This document shows positions 17,132 to 27,100 of a stretch of DNA of 64,000 nt, one piece after another. The translations under genes were made by a program, and so were the position numbers. This stretch comes from Ornithinibacter aureus (GTDB lineage Bacteria; Actinomycetota; Actinomycetes; Actinomycetales; Dermatophilaceae). The number at the start of each line of letters is the position of its first letter. Position 1 is the first letter of the stretch. Below the pieces are notes generated by a model, which searched no databases, was not told the origin of the DNA, and saw only the letters and a list, made by a program, of their open reading frames with translations. The DNA lies in assembly GCF_009858245.1 (NCBI RefSeq), contig NZ_VMSB01000001.1, positions 3,105,623-3,169,622 on the forward strand. Direction: 5' to 3'.

Positions 17132-17347
17132 GAGTCGCGGCACGGGTCAGCGCGGAGTGTGGGGCACGGCGACGTCGCTGCCCCCGTAGGTCAGCCGCTC
17201 CGCATCCGGGCCAGCATGGACACCCTGGGCGGACCCACCGGCGGGCAGCGACAGTGGGTGCCCTGCCCACCGTGCGCCGGTATGGATCCTCGCGGGTAGC
17301 ATGACGTCGTCCCGTGGCACCTCGCTTCTCATCTGGAGTTCCCTCGC

Positions 17348-18829
17348 GTGAGCACCCCCCGCCCGGCTGCTGTCATCGTCCTCGCCGCGGGTGAGGGCAC
17401 CCGCATGAAGTCCTCGACACCCAAGGTGCTGCACCGCATCGGTGGTCTGACGCTCGTCGGCCACGCGATCCGGGCCGCCCGGGAGACCGGGGCCGAGCAC
17501 GTCGGCGTGGTGGTTCGCCACGAGCGTGACCGCGTCGTCGAGCAGTGCGCCGCCCTGGATGCCGGGCTCGTCATCGCCGACCAGGACGACGTCAAGGGCA
17601 CCGGGCGCGCCGTCGAGTGCGGCCTCGAGGCGCTGCCGGCAGACCTGTCGGGCACGATCCTCGTCACGTACGGCGACGTTCCGCTGCTCACCGGCGACAC
17701 CCTCGTCCAGCTCACGGTGTCGCACCAGGAGTCGGGGAGTGCGGTGTCGGTCGTCACGGCGCACCTGGCCGACCCCACCGGGTACGGCCGGGTGGTGCGC
17801 GATGCGCAGGGCCGGGTCGAGCGCATCGTCGAGCACAAGGACGCCACCGCCGACGAGCTGGCCCTGACCGAGATCAACTCCGGGATCTACGCGTTCGACG
17901 CCCAGGTGCTGCGCGACGCGCTCGCCCAGGTCGGCACGGACAACGCCCAGGGTGAGAAGTACCTGACCGACGTCATCTCCATCGCGCGCGATGCCGGCCG
18001 CCCGGTGCGGGCCCACGTCATCGGTGACCGCCTCCAGACCGAGGGCGTGAACGACCGCGTCCAGCTCGCCGAGCTCGGCCGTGAGCTCAACCGCCGCGTG
18101 TGCGAGCGGCACATGCGGGCCGGAGTGACGATCGTCGACCCCGCGACGACGTGGATCGACGTCGACGTCAGCATCGGCCAGGACGCGACGATCCTGCCCG
18201 GCAGCCAGCTCCTCGGGGCCACGAGCATCGGCCCGGATGCCGTGATCGGGCCCGACTGCACCCTCACCGACACCGAGGTCGGCGCCGGGGCCAGCGTCAC
18301 CCGGGCCGTCACGAACCTCGCGGTCATCGGCGACGGGGCCACGGTCGGGCCTTACTCCTTCCTGCGCCCGGGCACCCGCCTCGGCGCCCGGGGCAAGATC
18401 GGCGGGTTCGTCGAGACCAAGAACGCCGACATCGGTGAGGGTGCCAAGGTGCCCCACCTCACGTACGCGGGCGACGTCACGATCGGGGCCGGCGCCAACA
18501 TCGGTGCCGGCACGATCTTCGCCAACTACGACGGGGTGGCCAAGCACCACTCGGTCATCGGCAGCCACTCCTTCGTCGGGTCGAACTCGGTCGTCATCGG
18601 CCCGGTCGACGTCGCCGACGGTGCCTACGTCGCTGCCGGGTCCACCCTCACCCAGGACGTCGAGCCGGGCGAGATCGCCGTGGCCCGGGGCCAGCAGCGC
18701 AACGTGAGCGGCTGGGTGGCCCGAGCCAGGCATGGAACGGCGACCGCGGCGGCAGCCGCCGCGGCCCAGAAGGCGGGCGAACGGCATCCGAGCCCTGCGA
18801 CGACCACCGCGGAAGGTGACCAGCCATGA
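17348..18829 (+). CDS. glmU: Bifunctional GlcNAc-1-P uridyltransferase / glucosamine-1-P acetyltransferase
   Basis: GlmU acetylates glucosamine-1-phosphate and couples it to UTP, making UDP-GlcNAc for the wall. The N-terminal uridyltransferase has the nucleotide loop VLAAGEGTRMKS at residues 11-22. The C-terminal left-handed beta-helix acetyltransferase has repeats of the I/V-G-x-G type and catalytic His370 in VPHLTYAGD, plus NIGAGTIFANYDG. The 493-residue length includes a 30-residue Ala/Thr-rich tail, as usual in actinobacteria. Start is GTG 17348. The stop overlaps prs by ATGA. GlmS, the upstream enzyme, is at 60986. Confidence 0.96.
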   Translation: MSTPRPAAVIVLAAGEGTRMKSSTPKVLHRIGGLTLVGHAIRAARETGAEHVGVVVRHERDRVVEQCAALDAGLVIADQDDVKGTGRAVECGLEALPADLSGTILVTYGDVPLLTGDTLVQLTVSHQESGSAVSVVTAHLADPTGYGRVVRDAQGRVERIVEHKDATADELALTEINSGIYAFDAQVLRDALAQVGTDNAQGEKYLTDVISIARDAGRPVRAHVIGDRLQTEGVNDRVQLAELGRELNRRVCERHMRAGVTIVDPATTWIDVDVSIGQDATILPGSQLLGATSIGPDAVIGPDCTLTDTEVGAGASVTRAVTNLAVIGDGATVGPYSFLRPGTRLGARGKIGGFVETKNADIGEGAKVPHLTYAGDVTIGAGANIGAGTIFANYDGVAKHHSVIGSHSFVGSNSVVIGPVDVADGAYVAAGSTLTQDVEPGEIAVARGQQRNVSGWVARARHGTATAAAAAAAQKAGERHPSPATTTAEGDQP

Positions 18830-19827
18830 GCAGCAACCGACCGCCGTCGGCCAACATCCGCAAGCGCCCCAAGAAGCAGCTCATGCTCTTCTCGGGGCGG
18901 GCCAACCCCGAGCTGGCGCAGGAGGTCGCCGCGCAGCTCGGCACCGAGCTCGTGCCGACGAGCGCCTACGACTTCGCCAACGGCGAGATCTACGTGCGCT
19001 TCGAGGAGTCGGTGCGCGGGTCGGACGCCTTCGTCATCCAGAGCCACACCAACCCGATCAACGAGTGCATCATCGAGCACCTGCTCATGGTCGACGCGCT
19101 CAAGCGGGCCAGTGCCAAGCGGATCACCGTGGTCATGCCGTTCTACGGATACGCGCGCCAGGACAAGAAGCACCGTGGGCGCGAGCCGATCAGCGCGCGC
19201 CTCATCGCCGACATGTTCAAGACCGCCGGGGCTGACCGGCTCATCTGCGTCGACCTGCACACCGACCAGATCCAGGGGTTCTTCGACGGGCCGGTCGACC
19301 ACCTGATGGCCATCCCGATCCTCAGTGAGTACGTCGCCACGAAGTACGGCGACCAGGACCTCGCGGTGGTGTCGCCGGATGCCGGCCGCATCAAGGTCGC
19401 GGAGCAGTGGTCCAAGCGTCTCGGCGGTGCTCCGCTGGCGTTCATCCACAAGACGCGCGACATCAACCGGCCGAACGAGATGGTCGCGAACCGGGTCGTC
19501 GGTGACGTGCGCGACCGGGTGTGCGTGCTCGTCGACGACATGATCGACACCGGCGGCACGATCGCGAAGGCCGCCGACGCGCTGAAGGCCGACGGGGCCA
19601 AGGCCGTCATCATCGCGGCGACGCACGCGATCCTCAGTGACCCGGCGGTGGAGCGACTGCGCGACTGCTCGGCGGTCGAGGTGATCGTCACGAACACGCT
19701 GCCGATCCCGCCCGAGAAGCAGATCGACGGCATCACCGTGCTCTCCATCGCGCCGCTCATCAGCGCAGCGGTCAAGGAGGTCTTCGAGGACGGGTCGGTG
19801 ACCAGCCTGTTCGGCGGCCGCGCCTGA
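18826..19827 (+). CDS. prs: Ribose-phosphate pyrophosphokinase
   Basis: The enzyme makes PRPP from ribose-5-phosphate and ATP for purine, pyrimidine, His, Trp and NAD synthesis. 333 residues, slightly long because of an N-terminal extension (MSSNRPPSANIRKRPKKQLM). Key parts: FSGRANPELAQEVAA, the flexible-loop region YARQDKKHRGREPISARL, the Mg-binding VDLHTDQIQGFFD and the PRPP loop VLVDDMIDTGGT. ATG 18826 overlaps the end of glmU, and glmU-prs is a common actinobacterial pair. It converges with the CGNR gene, with 9 bp between the stops. Confidence 0.96.
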   Translation: MSSNRPPSANIRKRPKKQLMLFSGRANPELAQEVAAQLGTELVPTSAYDFANGEIYVRFEESVRGSDAFVIQSHTNPINECIIEHLLMVDALKRASAKRITVVMPFYGYARQDKKHRGREPISARLIADMFKTAGADRLICVDLHTDQIQGFFDGPVDHLMAIPILSEYVATKYGDQDLAVVSPDAGRIKVAEQWSKRLGGAPLAFIHKTRDINRPNEMVANRVVGDVRDRVCVLVDDMIDTGGTIAKAADALKADGAKAVIIAATHAILSDPAVERLRDCSAVEVIVTNTLPIPPEKQIDGITVLSIAPLISAAVKEVFEDGSVTSLFGGRA

Positions 19828-19836
19828 GCTGCTCGA

Positions 19837-20391
19837 TCAGGTGTCGGCGGCCTTGCGTGCGCGATAGGCCGCCACGTTGGCCCGCGTGCCGCACGTGCCG
19901 TCGCAGAACTTGCGTGAGCGGTTCTTGCTGAGGTCGATGATGAGGTCGTCGCAGTCGTCGCCGGCGCACACCTTGAGCCGGTCGATCGCCCCGGCGCGGA
20001 TGACGTCGACCAGGGCCATGCCGACCTCGACGGCGATCCGGTCGGCGATCGGCGCGTCGTCCGGGGTGGCGTGGATGTGCCAGTCGAAGTCGCCGTGGCG
20101 GACGAGCTGGGGGAGTGCGCGGCCCTCGCGCAGCAACGCGTTGGTCGCCTCGACGAGGTCGTCCTCGGGCAGTCCCCAGATCTGCCGGATCCTCGGGCGC
20201 AGCCGCCGCACGGCGTCCGCCTCGGCCTCGGTGCTCGGGTGGCGACCGGTCCACTGCCATCCGTGCATCCACTCGACGAGCGCTGCGACGTCGGGCAGGT
20301 CCTCGCGGTGCTCGCTGCCCAGGGCGGGGCCGGTGTTGACCAGGGCCGCAGCGTGCATGAGCGTCATGTCCGTGTCATAGGTGAAAATCAT
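19837..20391 (-). CDS. CGNR zinc-finger / ABATE-domain stress protein
   Basis: 184 residues. The C-terminal zinc-finger reads CAGDDCDDLIIDLSKN, then RSRKFCDGTCGTRANVAAYRARK; the eponymous CGNR is CGTR here, with the metal-binding Cys residues kept. The N-terminal part is the ABATE-like helical domain. ATG 20391 has Shine-Dalgarno caggag; the frame is also open from a TTG at 20406 but that lacks a site. Such proteins are probably regulators. It is divergent from the EamA permease at 20508, a common pairing in actinobacteria that suggests the protein controls that permease. Confidence 0.85.
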   Translation of the reverse strand: MIFTYDTDMTLMHAAALVNTGPALGSEHREDLPDVAALVEWMHGWQWTGRHPSTEAEADAVRRLRPRIRQIWGLPEDDLVEATNALLREGRALPQLVRHGDFDWHIHATPDDAPIADRIAVEVGMALVDVIRAGAIDRLKVCAGDDCDDLIIDLSKNRSRKFCDGTCGTRANVAAYRARKAADT

Positions 20392-20452
20392 CTTGACTCC
20401 TGACAATTGCGGCAGCTAACGTCATCATCAACAGTCTACTTTGCTCCTGACA
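20392..20452. repeat. Short direct repeat in the CGNR/EamA divergent promoter
   Basis: CTTGACTCCTGACA at 20392-20405 and CTTTGCTCCTGACA at 20439-20452 are near-identical, 47 bp apart. The first contains the CGNR gene's Shine-Dalgarno. They could be operator half-sites for the divergent pair, or a small duplication. Confidence 0.4.
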
Positions 20453-20507
20453 CATCCGCCGCGAACCCGCGCCGGCAGGGCGCTGTCACGAGAAGTCGAG
20501 GAATGTC

Positions 20508-21521
20508 ATGGTCGAGGCGATGCGGCGGCACGTCGGTCTGGGTCTGATCGCGATGCTCGCGTCCTGCGCGGCGTTCGGCACGTCCGGGCCCTTCGCCAAG
20601 TCCCTGATGACCGCTGGCTGGAGCCCCGGCGCGGTGGTGCTCATCCGCATCGCCGGCGCGGCTCTCGTCCTGGCGCCCTTCGGGCTGTGGAGCATGCGCG
20701 GGCGATGGGGAACCCTGCGCAGTGAGCTGCCGCTCGCGGCGTTCTACGGCACCCTGGCCGTCGCCGCCGCCCAGCTCGGGTACTTCCAGGCGGTCTCCCG
20801 GATGCCGGTCGGCGTGGCCCTGCTCATCGAGTACCTCGGCATCATCATCGTCGTCCTCTGGGTCTGGGCCCTGACGCGGCGTGCGCCCCACCGGCTGACC
20901 GGGGTCGGCATCGTGCTGGCGCTCGCCGGGCTCGCGCTCGTGCTCGACGTCACCGGCCAGAGCACGCCCAGCCTCGTCGGTGTGCTGTGGGGCCTGCTCG
21001 CCGCCGTCGGGCTGGCCGGCCACTACGTCCTCGCGGGTCGGCCGACGGCGCTGCCGGCCGTCGCCTTCGCCGGCGTCGGCCTCACCTCCGGCGCCGTCGT
21101 CCTCGCTCTCGCAGGCCTGATCGGGGTGCTGCCCATGGAGGCGGGAGCCTCGACCGTCGTCATCGCCGAGGCCAGCGCACCGGCCTGGGTGGCGTTCGCC
21201 GAGCTCGTGCTCGTCGCGGCGGCGCTCGCCTACGTCCTCGGCATCCTCGGGGCCCGTCACCTGGGCTCGACGCTCGCCTCGTTCGTCGGCCTCACCGAGG
21301 TGATCTTCGCCGTGGCCTTCGCCTGGGTCCTGCTCGGTGAGCTGCCCGGCCTGATCCAGCTCGTGGGCGGCCTGGTCCTGCTCTCCGGTGTGGTCGCGGT
21401 TCGTCTCGGCGAGCGCGACGAGGCGCGGGCGGCATCCCACGCCACGACGCACGCCGGCACACCGGGCGGGCACGACGAGCCAGCCCGACCCGATTTCGAG
21501 GTTCACTCGCCCGTCGCCTAG
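20508..21521 (+). CDS. EamA-family permease
   Basis: 337 residues with about ten hydrophobic helices in two EamA repeats: GLIAMLASCAAFGTSGPFAKSL in the first and LVGVLWGLLAAVGLAGHYVLAG in the second. The end of repeat 2 has LTEVIFAVAFAWVLLGELPG, the typical conserved loop. It belongs to the RhtA/YdcZ-like exporters, substrate unknown. ATG 20508 or 20520 may be the start. The C-terminal 40 residues are hydrophilic and Ala/His-rich. It is paired divergently with the CGNR protein. Confidence 0.85.
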   Translation: MVEAMRRHVGLGLIAMLASCAAFGTSGPFAKSLMTAGWSPGAVVLIRIAGAALVLAPFGLWSMRGRWGTLRSELPLAAFYGTLAVAAAQLGYFQAVSRMPVGVALLIEYLGIIIVVLWVWALTRRAPHRLTGVGIVLALAGLALVLDVTGQSTPSLVGVLWGLLAAVGLAGHYVLAGRPTALPAVAFAGVGLTSGAVVLALAGLIGVLPMEAGASTVVIAEASAPAWVAFAELVLVAAALAYVLGILGARHLGSTLASFVGLTEVIFAVAFAWVLLGELPGLIQLVGGLVLLSGVVAVRLGERDEARAASHATTHAGTPGGHDEPARPDFEVHSPVA

Positions 21522-21730
21522 ACTCGCCGGGTTGCCTCGGCGAGGGACGTCGTACCGGCCACTGGTGTCCGGCAGGCCGCGTGAGCGGTCGACGAATCCG
21601 TGATCGACGCTGGCGGACGCAGATCCCGTTCGGATCCGCGGACGAACGCGCGCTCATCACAGATCGGTGCCACGTCCCGCGTCGAGGACCACTCGCCCGC
21701 CGTCCTCCCCACAGCTCAAGGAGCGCCACC

Positions 21731-22366
21731 ATGTCCGACCTCACCCTGAACGCCGAGACCCGCACCCAGTTCGGCAAGGGCGCGGCTCGCAAGATCCGCC
21801 GCGACCACAAGATCCCCGCCGTCATGTACGGCCACGGTGCCGACCCGGTGCACATCACCCTCGCTGCCCACGAGACGATGAAGGCGCTCAAGACGAGCAA
21901 CGCCCTGCTCACCATCGTCCTCGACGGCAAGGAGCAGCTCGCCCTGGCCAAGGACGTGCAGCGCGACCCGATCAAGCCGGTCATCGAGCACATCGACCTG
22001 GTCGTCGTGCGCAAGGGCGAGAAGGTCACCGTCGACATCCCGGTCCACATCGAGGGTGACGCTGCTCCCGACACCATGGTCATCACCGACAGCACGAGCC
22101 TCGAGCTCGAGGTCGAGGCCACCCACATCCCCGAGGGCATCACCATCTCGATCGAGGGCCTCGAGGCCGGCACGCAGATCCTCGCGGGCCAGGTCGAGCT
22201 GCCCAAGGGCGCCACGCTCATCACCGACGCCGAGACCCTCGTCGTCAACGTCACCGCGCAGGTCTCCGAGGAGGCCCTCGAGGCCGAGCTCGCCGACGCC
22301 GAGGCCGAGGCCGGCATCGAACGCGAGGAGTCCGACGAGGCTGCTGCCTCCGACAGCGACGCCTGA
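21731..22366 (+). CDS. rplY: 50S ribosomal protein L25/general stress protein Ctc
   Basis: 211 residues, the long CTC form. It binds 5S rRNA through the N-terminal L25 domain (about 1-95: LTLNAETRTQFGKGAARKIR, KIPAVMYGHG, KDVQRDPIKPVIEHIDLVVV). A C-terminal TL5-like beta domain (about 100-185) and an acidic Glu/Ala/Asp tail follow. ATG 21731 has Shine-Dalgarno aaggag. The 209 bp upstream hold no gene. It is followed by a strong hairpin and then pth, the standard L25-pth order. Confidence 0.95.
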   Translation: MSDLTLNAETRTQFGKGAARKIRRDHKIPAVMYGHGADPVHITLAAHETMKALKTSNALLTIVLDGKEQLALAKDVQRDPIKPVIEHIDLVVVRKGEKVTVDIPVHIEGDAAPDTMVITDSTSLELEVEATHIPEGITISIEGLEAGTQILAGQVELPKGATLITDAETLVVNVTAQVSEEALEAELADAEAEAGIEREESDEAAASDSDA

Positions 22367-22389
22367 GCCTGGCTCACTCTGACGTGACT

Positions 22390-22429
22390 GACGTCGGGGC
22401 CCGGTCCGCACGGACCGGGCCCCGACGTC
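22390..22429 (+). terminator. Strong hairpin between L25 and pth
   Basis: Two 19-bp arms beginning GACGTCGGGGCCCGGTCC are perfectly complementary around a 2-nt CA loop. It begins 24 bp after the L25 stop. There is no T-tract. It probably ends or attenuates the L25 transcript before the separate pth promoter. Confidence 0.65.
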
Positions 22430-22487
22430 GTCCGCACCGGACGGCATCCCGACCGGGCGGCATCCGACCGAAAGGCATACTGGCGCG

Positions 22488-23090
22488 ATGAGCGACAGCG
22501 GACCCTGGCTCGTCGTCGGGCTCGGCAATCCCGGCCCCACGTACGCCGGCAACCGGCACAACGTCGGCGCCATGGTCATCGACGAACTGGCCCGGCGCAC
22601 CAGCAGCAGCCTGCGCACCCACAAGGCCCGCGCGGTCGCCGCGCAGGTGCGCCTGGGCACCGGCCCCGGGGGAGTGCCCGGCCCGTCGGCCGTAATCGCC
22701 GTACCGAACTGCTTCATGAACGAGTCCGGTGGGCCGGTCTCGGCGCTGGTGCGCTTCTTCTCCGTCATCCCCGAGCGGGTGGTCGTCGTCCACGACGAGC
22801 TCGACCTCGACGAGGGCACGATCCGCCTCAAGCGTGGTGGTGGTGAAGGTGGCCACAACGGGCTGCGCTCGATCAGCAACTCGCTCGGTACCAAGGACTA
22901 CCACCGGGTGCGGGTCGGCATCGGCCGCCCGCCGGGGCGCATGGATGCCGCCGACTACGTCCTGCGTGACTTCGCGCCGACCCAGCGCAAGGAGCTGCCC
23001 TTCCTCCTCGACGAGGCCGCGGATGCCGTGGAGTCCCTCGTCACGCTCGGTCTGCTCGACGCGCAGCAGAAGGTCCACGCACCGCGCTGA
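22488..23090 (+). CDS. pth: Peptidyl-tRNA hydrolase
   Basis: Pth frees tRNA from prematurely released peptidyl-tRNA. 200 residues with VGLGNPGPTYAGNRHNVGAMV, placing catalytic His24, then PNCFMNESGGPV, and Asp103 in VVVHDELDLDEG, and GGGEGGHNGLRSI. A CATACT box at 22476-22481 lies six bases before the ATG, so the gene may be transcribed leaderless from its own promoter after the L25 hairpin. Confidence 0.96.
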   Translation: MSDSGPWLVVGLGNPGPTYAGNRHNVGAMVIDELARRTSSSLRTHKARAVAAQVRLGTGPGGVPGPSAVIAVPNCFMNESGGPVSALVRFFSVIPERVVVVHDELDLDEGTIRLKRGGGEGGHNGLRSISNSLGTKDYHRVRVGIGRPPGRMDAADYVLRDFAPTQRKELPFLLDEAADAVESLVTLGLLDAQQKVHAPR

Positions 23091-23111
23091 CCGGCTGCGT
23101 GACGGCGGGGG

Positions 23112-23489
23112 TCAGCCGCTGAGCTGGGCCCACTGTTCCCTCAGGGCCGCGACGGCGTCGTCGAGGCTGAGGTTGAGCCGCCGACTGGCACCGGCATAGG
23201 TGCGTGCGGCGGCCTCGACGGCCGTGGTGGGATCGGCGAGGTGCCGTTCCGGCACGGCCGCGACCACGGTGCCGTGCCGCACCCGTGACACGACGAGCCC
23301 TTCCGCCTCGAGCTCGCGGTAGACGCGGGCGATGGTTCCCGGTGCCAGGGCGAGGTCGGCAGCGAGCTGGCGGATGGTCGGCAGGCGAAAGCCCTGCGGC
23401 AGGGCGCCCATGACGATCATCTCGGCGAGCTGGGTGCGCACCTGTTCGTAGACGGGCACCGCTCCCGACGGGTCGACGTCGATGATCAT
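23112..23489 (-). CDS. GntR-family (YtrA-type) regulator
   Basis: 125 residues. The N-terminal winged helix reads PVYEQVRTQLAEMIVMGALPQGFRLPTIRQLAADLALAPGTIARVYRELEAEGLV (split here as one domain, residues about 10-70). The short C-terminal part of about 45 residues lacks a large effector domain, as in the YtrA subfamily. Such repressors usually control an adjacent transporter or membrane-protein gene. Here ATG 23489 overlaps (ATGA) the stop of a small membrane-protein fragment upstream, so it was the distal gene of an operon. Confidence 0.85.
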   Translation of the reverse strand: MIIDVDPSGAVPVYEQVRTQLAEMIVMGALPQGFRLPTIRQLAADLALAPGTIARVYRELEAEGLVVSRVRHGTVVAAVPERHLADPTTAVEAAARTYAGASRRLNLSLDDAVAALREQWAQLSG

Positions 23490-23752
23490 GACGGTGGTGG
23501 CTCCGACGGGCCGGAGGGGGCGCAGTGGTCGCAATGGGCGGCAGGGACGGCGTGGACGGGCTGCGTGGCCCCGACCGTGTTCGTCGAGAGCCGCCGGCCG
23601 CGGGCGGAGGGTGCCCACACGGCCACCCACGCACCGCTGAGCAGGGCCGCGACAGTGATCAGGAGCGCCCAGGGCGTGGACGTCGAGGGCGGGGCGCCGT
23701 CGGGGTGGGCTGCGAGCAGGGCGAATCCCGTCAGCGCGGGGTAGGACGACAC
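23486..23752 (-). pseudogene. 5'-truncated membrane-protein fragment upstream of the GntR gene
   Basis: The frame is open and coding-like from about 23752 (GTG, giving VSSYPALTGFALLAAHP) to the TGA at 23486. One clear membrane helix is present (WALLITVAALLSGAWVAVW). The tail contains a Cys pair (HCDHC). Its stop overlaps the GntR start, so it belonged to that operon. Upstream of about 23752 the frame loses coding character and meets the oppositely oriented fragment at 23778. I read this as the 3' part of a gene whose beginning was deleted. A small intact 88-residue protein is the alternative. Confidence 0.5.
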
Positions 23753-23777
23753 CGCGCTGGCCGAGGTCGGCATCGAG

Positions 23778-24107
23778 GTGGACAACTGGGGGGTCTGGCC
23801 CGAGCGGGTGGTCTCGGTCGACACGCACGAGCGCGGCCTGACGGTCACCGATGCGGTGCTCGTTCCTGACCGCCTCGGCCCCGGGGGGCACAGCACCCTG
23901 AACGTGTCGCTCACCGTCGACTGCTCTGTCCGGACCGGCCAGGAGTGGCAGGAGGTGTTCGACACCGGGTCGGTCGCCGGCGATGGTCAGCAACCACGCC
24001 TCACGGTCCGCACCCAGCGTCCGTGGGGGTCCGTCGCGCGCACGTGGGACACCGACGCGGTCGGTGTGGTCGCCTTCAACGTCTGCCTTCCCGACTCGCT
24101 GGACTGA
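23778..24107 (+). pseudogene. Hypothetical protein, probably 5'-truncated
   Basis: A coding-like frame (high GC at third positions) is open from the TAG near 23742 and has its first usable start, GTG, at 23778, giving 109 residues. It reads VDNWGVWPERVVSVDTHERGL, then LGPGGHSTLNVSLTVDC and ends GVVAFNVCLPDSLD. The pattern of alternating strands and the phrase about a 'Gly-rich turn then strand then Cys' looks like the C-terminal Ig-like part of a secreted or membrane-anchored protein. It begins without signal peptide or ribosome site, so it is probably a remnant. No family is recognised. Confidence 0.45.
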
Positions 24108-24126
24108 GGCTGTCGGTAGGCGCGAC

Positions 24127-24132
24127 TACAGT
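24127..24132 (+). promoter_or_regulatory. Candidate -10 box of mfd (leaderless)
   Basis: TACAGT ends eight bases before ATG 24141, and there is no Shine-Dalgarno. A TGTCGG about 17 bp further upstream could be the -35. Confidence 0.4.
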
Positions 24133-24140
24133 GTGCGGCG

Positions 24141-27100
24141 ATGTCCTCGCTGTCCGCCCTGCGCTCCCACGTCGCTGCACTGCCCGGTACCCAACGGCTG
24201 CAGGAGGCCCTGAGCGTCCCCGGCGCCGAGGTCACCGCCACCGCTCCGCCCGGCGCCCGATCGGCGCTCATCGCCGCGCTCGCGGCCGCCGCGTCAGACC
24301 GAGCCGCCACCGCCCCGGTGCTCGCGGTCACCGCGACCGGGCGCGAGGCCGAAGACCTCCAGGCCGCGCTCGAGGCCAGCCTGGGCTCGGGCCGTGTCGG
24401 CCTCTTCCCCAGCTGGGAGACCCTGCCGCACGAGCGGCTCAGCCCGCGCAGTGACACCGTCGGCCAGCGCCTGTCCGTGCTGCGTCGCCTGGCCCACCCG
24501 GATGCCGGGGACGCCTCCCACGGCCACCTCGCCGTCGTCGTCGCCCCCGTCCGGGCGGTCCTGCAGCCGATCGCCAAGGGTCTGGGTGACCTACGCCCCG
24601 TCGCGCTCCGGGCCGGCGACGAGCGCCCCCTCGAGCAGGTCGTCGAGGACCTCGCCGCAGCCGCCTACGCCCGCACCGACCTCGTGGAGCGGCGCGGTGA
24701 GTTCGCGGTGCGCGGTGGCATCCTCGACGTCTTCCCGCCGACCGAGGAGCACCCGCTGCGCCTGGAGTTCTGGGGCGACACGGTCGAGGAGATCCGCTGG
24801 TTCAAGGTCGCCGACCAGCGCTCGCTCGAGGTGGCCGAGCATGGGTTGTGGGCACCGCCGTGCCGCGAGCTGCTGCTCACCGACACCGTGCGCGAGCGGG
24901 CGGCCGCGCTGGCAGACCGGCTGCCCGGCGCCGTCGACCTGCTCGAGAAGCTCGCCCACGGCATCGCGGTCGAGGGCATGGAGTCGCTGTCCCCGGCCCT
25001 CGTCGACGGCATGGAGACGCTGCTCGACGTGCTGCCCCAGGGGTCGCTGCTCGTCACCTGTGACCCCGAGCGGGTCCGCACCCGCGCCCACGACCTCACC
25101 TCGACCAGCCAGGAGTTCCTCGAGGCCGGCTGGGCCAACGCCGCGAGCGGCAACGTCGTGCCGATCGACCTGCAGTCCGTGCTCGGCACGGCGTCGTTCC
25201 GGACCCTGGCCGAACTGCGAGCCCAGGCCCGCGACCTCGGCGTGCGCTGGCTCGACCTCACCCCGTTCGTCGGCGACGAGGACGGCGACGTGCTCGACCT
25301 CGGCCTCGAGGTCTCGCCCACCTTCCGCGGTGACACCGACGCCGCCGTGACCCACCTGCGCGACCTGGTGGCCGACAACTGGTCGGTCCTGGTCTCCACC
25401 GAGGGGCCTGGCCTGGCCAAGCGGGTCGCCGAGGTGTTCGCCGAGCACGACGTGCCCAGCCGCCTGGTCAGCGCGGGCGGTGACGCCGGCAGCGGTGGCG
25501 CCCAGCCGGCATCCGGCGTCGTGACGGTGACCACGGGGGCCGCCGGCCCGGGGTTCCTCGTGCCGGCGCAGCGCCTCGCCGTCATCACCGAATCCGACCT
25601 CACCGGGTCGGCGGGTGGCGCGGGAACCTCGACCAAGGACATGCGGCGGATGCCGTCGCGTCGCCGCAACCAGGTCGACCCCCTCGCGCTGCAGCCGGGC
25701 GACTTCGTCGTCCACGAGCAGCACGGTGTCGGCAAGTTCGTCGAGATGGTCCAACGCACCGTGGCGGCCGCGACCCGCGAGTACCTCGTCCTCGAGTACG
25801 CACCCTCGAAGCGGGGGCAGCCCGGGGATCGGCTCTACGTGCCGACCGACCAGCTCGACCAGGTCACCCGGTACGTCGGCGGTGAGCAACCGACCCTGAG
25901 CAAGATGGGTGGCTCGGACTGGCAGCAGACCAAGAGCCGCGCCAAGCGCTACGTCAAGCAGATCGCGGCCGAGCTCATCCGGCTGTACTCCGCGCGGATG
26001 GCGACGACCGGGCACGCGTTCTCGCCCGACACCCCGTGGCAGCGCGAGCTCGAGGACGCCTTCGCCCACATCGAGACGCCCGACCAGCTGAGCACCATCG
26101 ACGAGGTCAAGGCCGACATGGAGCGCTCGGTGCCGATGGACCGGCTCGTGTGCGGCGACGTCGGCTACGGCAAGACCGAGATCGCCGTGCGGGCCGCGTT
26201 CAAGGCCGTGCAGGACGGCAAGCAGGTCGCCATCCTGTGCCCGACGACCCTGCTCGTGCAGCAGCACGCCAACACCTTCGCCGAGCGGTATGCCGGGTTC
26301 CCGGTCGTCGTGAAGGCGCTGTCGCGCTTCCAGAGCGACAAGGAGGCCAAGGCGGTGCTCGCCGGGCTGGCCGACGGCTCGGTCGACCTCGTGATCGGCA
26401 CCCACCGTCTGCTGTCGAAGGAGGTGCAGTTCAAGGACCTCGGCCTCGTCGTCATCGACGAGGAACAGCGCTTCGGTGTCGAGCACAAGGAACAGCTCAA
26501 GGCGCTGCGCACCTCGGTCGACGTGCTTGCGATGTCCGCGACACCGATCCCGCGCACGCTGGAGATGGCCGTGACCGGCATCCGGGAGATGTCGACGCTC
26601 GCGACGCCGCCCGAGGAACGCCACCCCGTCCTCACCTACGTCGGGGCGTACGACGAGAAGACCGTGACCGCCGCGATCCGCCGTGAGCTGATGCGCGAAG
26701 GGCAGGTCTTCCTCGTGCACAACAAGGTGTCGACGATCGACAAGGCCGCCGCACGGCTGCGCGAGCTGGTGCCCGAGGCTCGGGTCGCCGTCGCCCACGG
26801 GAAGATGGGCGAGCACCAGCTCGAGCAGGTCGTCGTCGACTTTTGGGAGAAGCGCTTCGACGTCCTCGTCTGCACGACGATCGTCGAGACCGGGCTGGAC
26901 ATCTCCAACGCGAACACCCTCATCGTCGAGCGCGCCGACCGCCTCGGCCTCTCGCAGCTGCACCAGCTGCGCGGCCGCGTCGGGCGTGGGCGCGAGCGCG
27001 CCTACTCGTACTTCCTCTACCCGCCGGAGGTGCCGCTCAGCGAGACCGCGCTCGACCGGCTCCAGACGATCGCGAGCAACACCGACCTCGGCTCGGGCAT

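Noticed and set aside
17147-17302. Possible 51-residue minus-strand protein between ptsI and glmU (MLPARIHTGARWAGH...)
   Set aside because: It has an ATG but no ribosome site, no recognised similarity, and its frame is the open continuation of the shadow frame opposite glmU.
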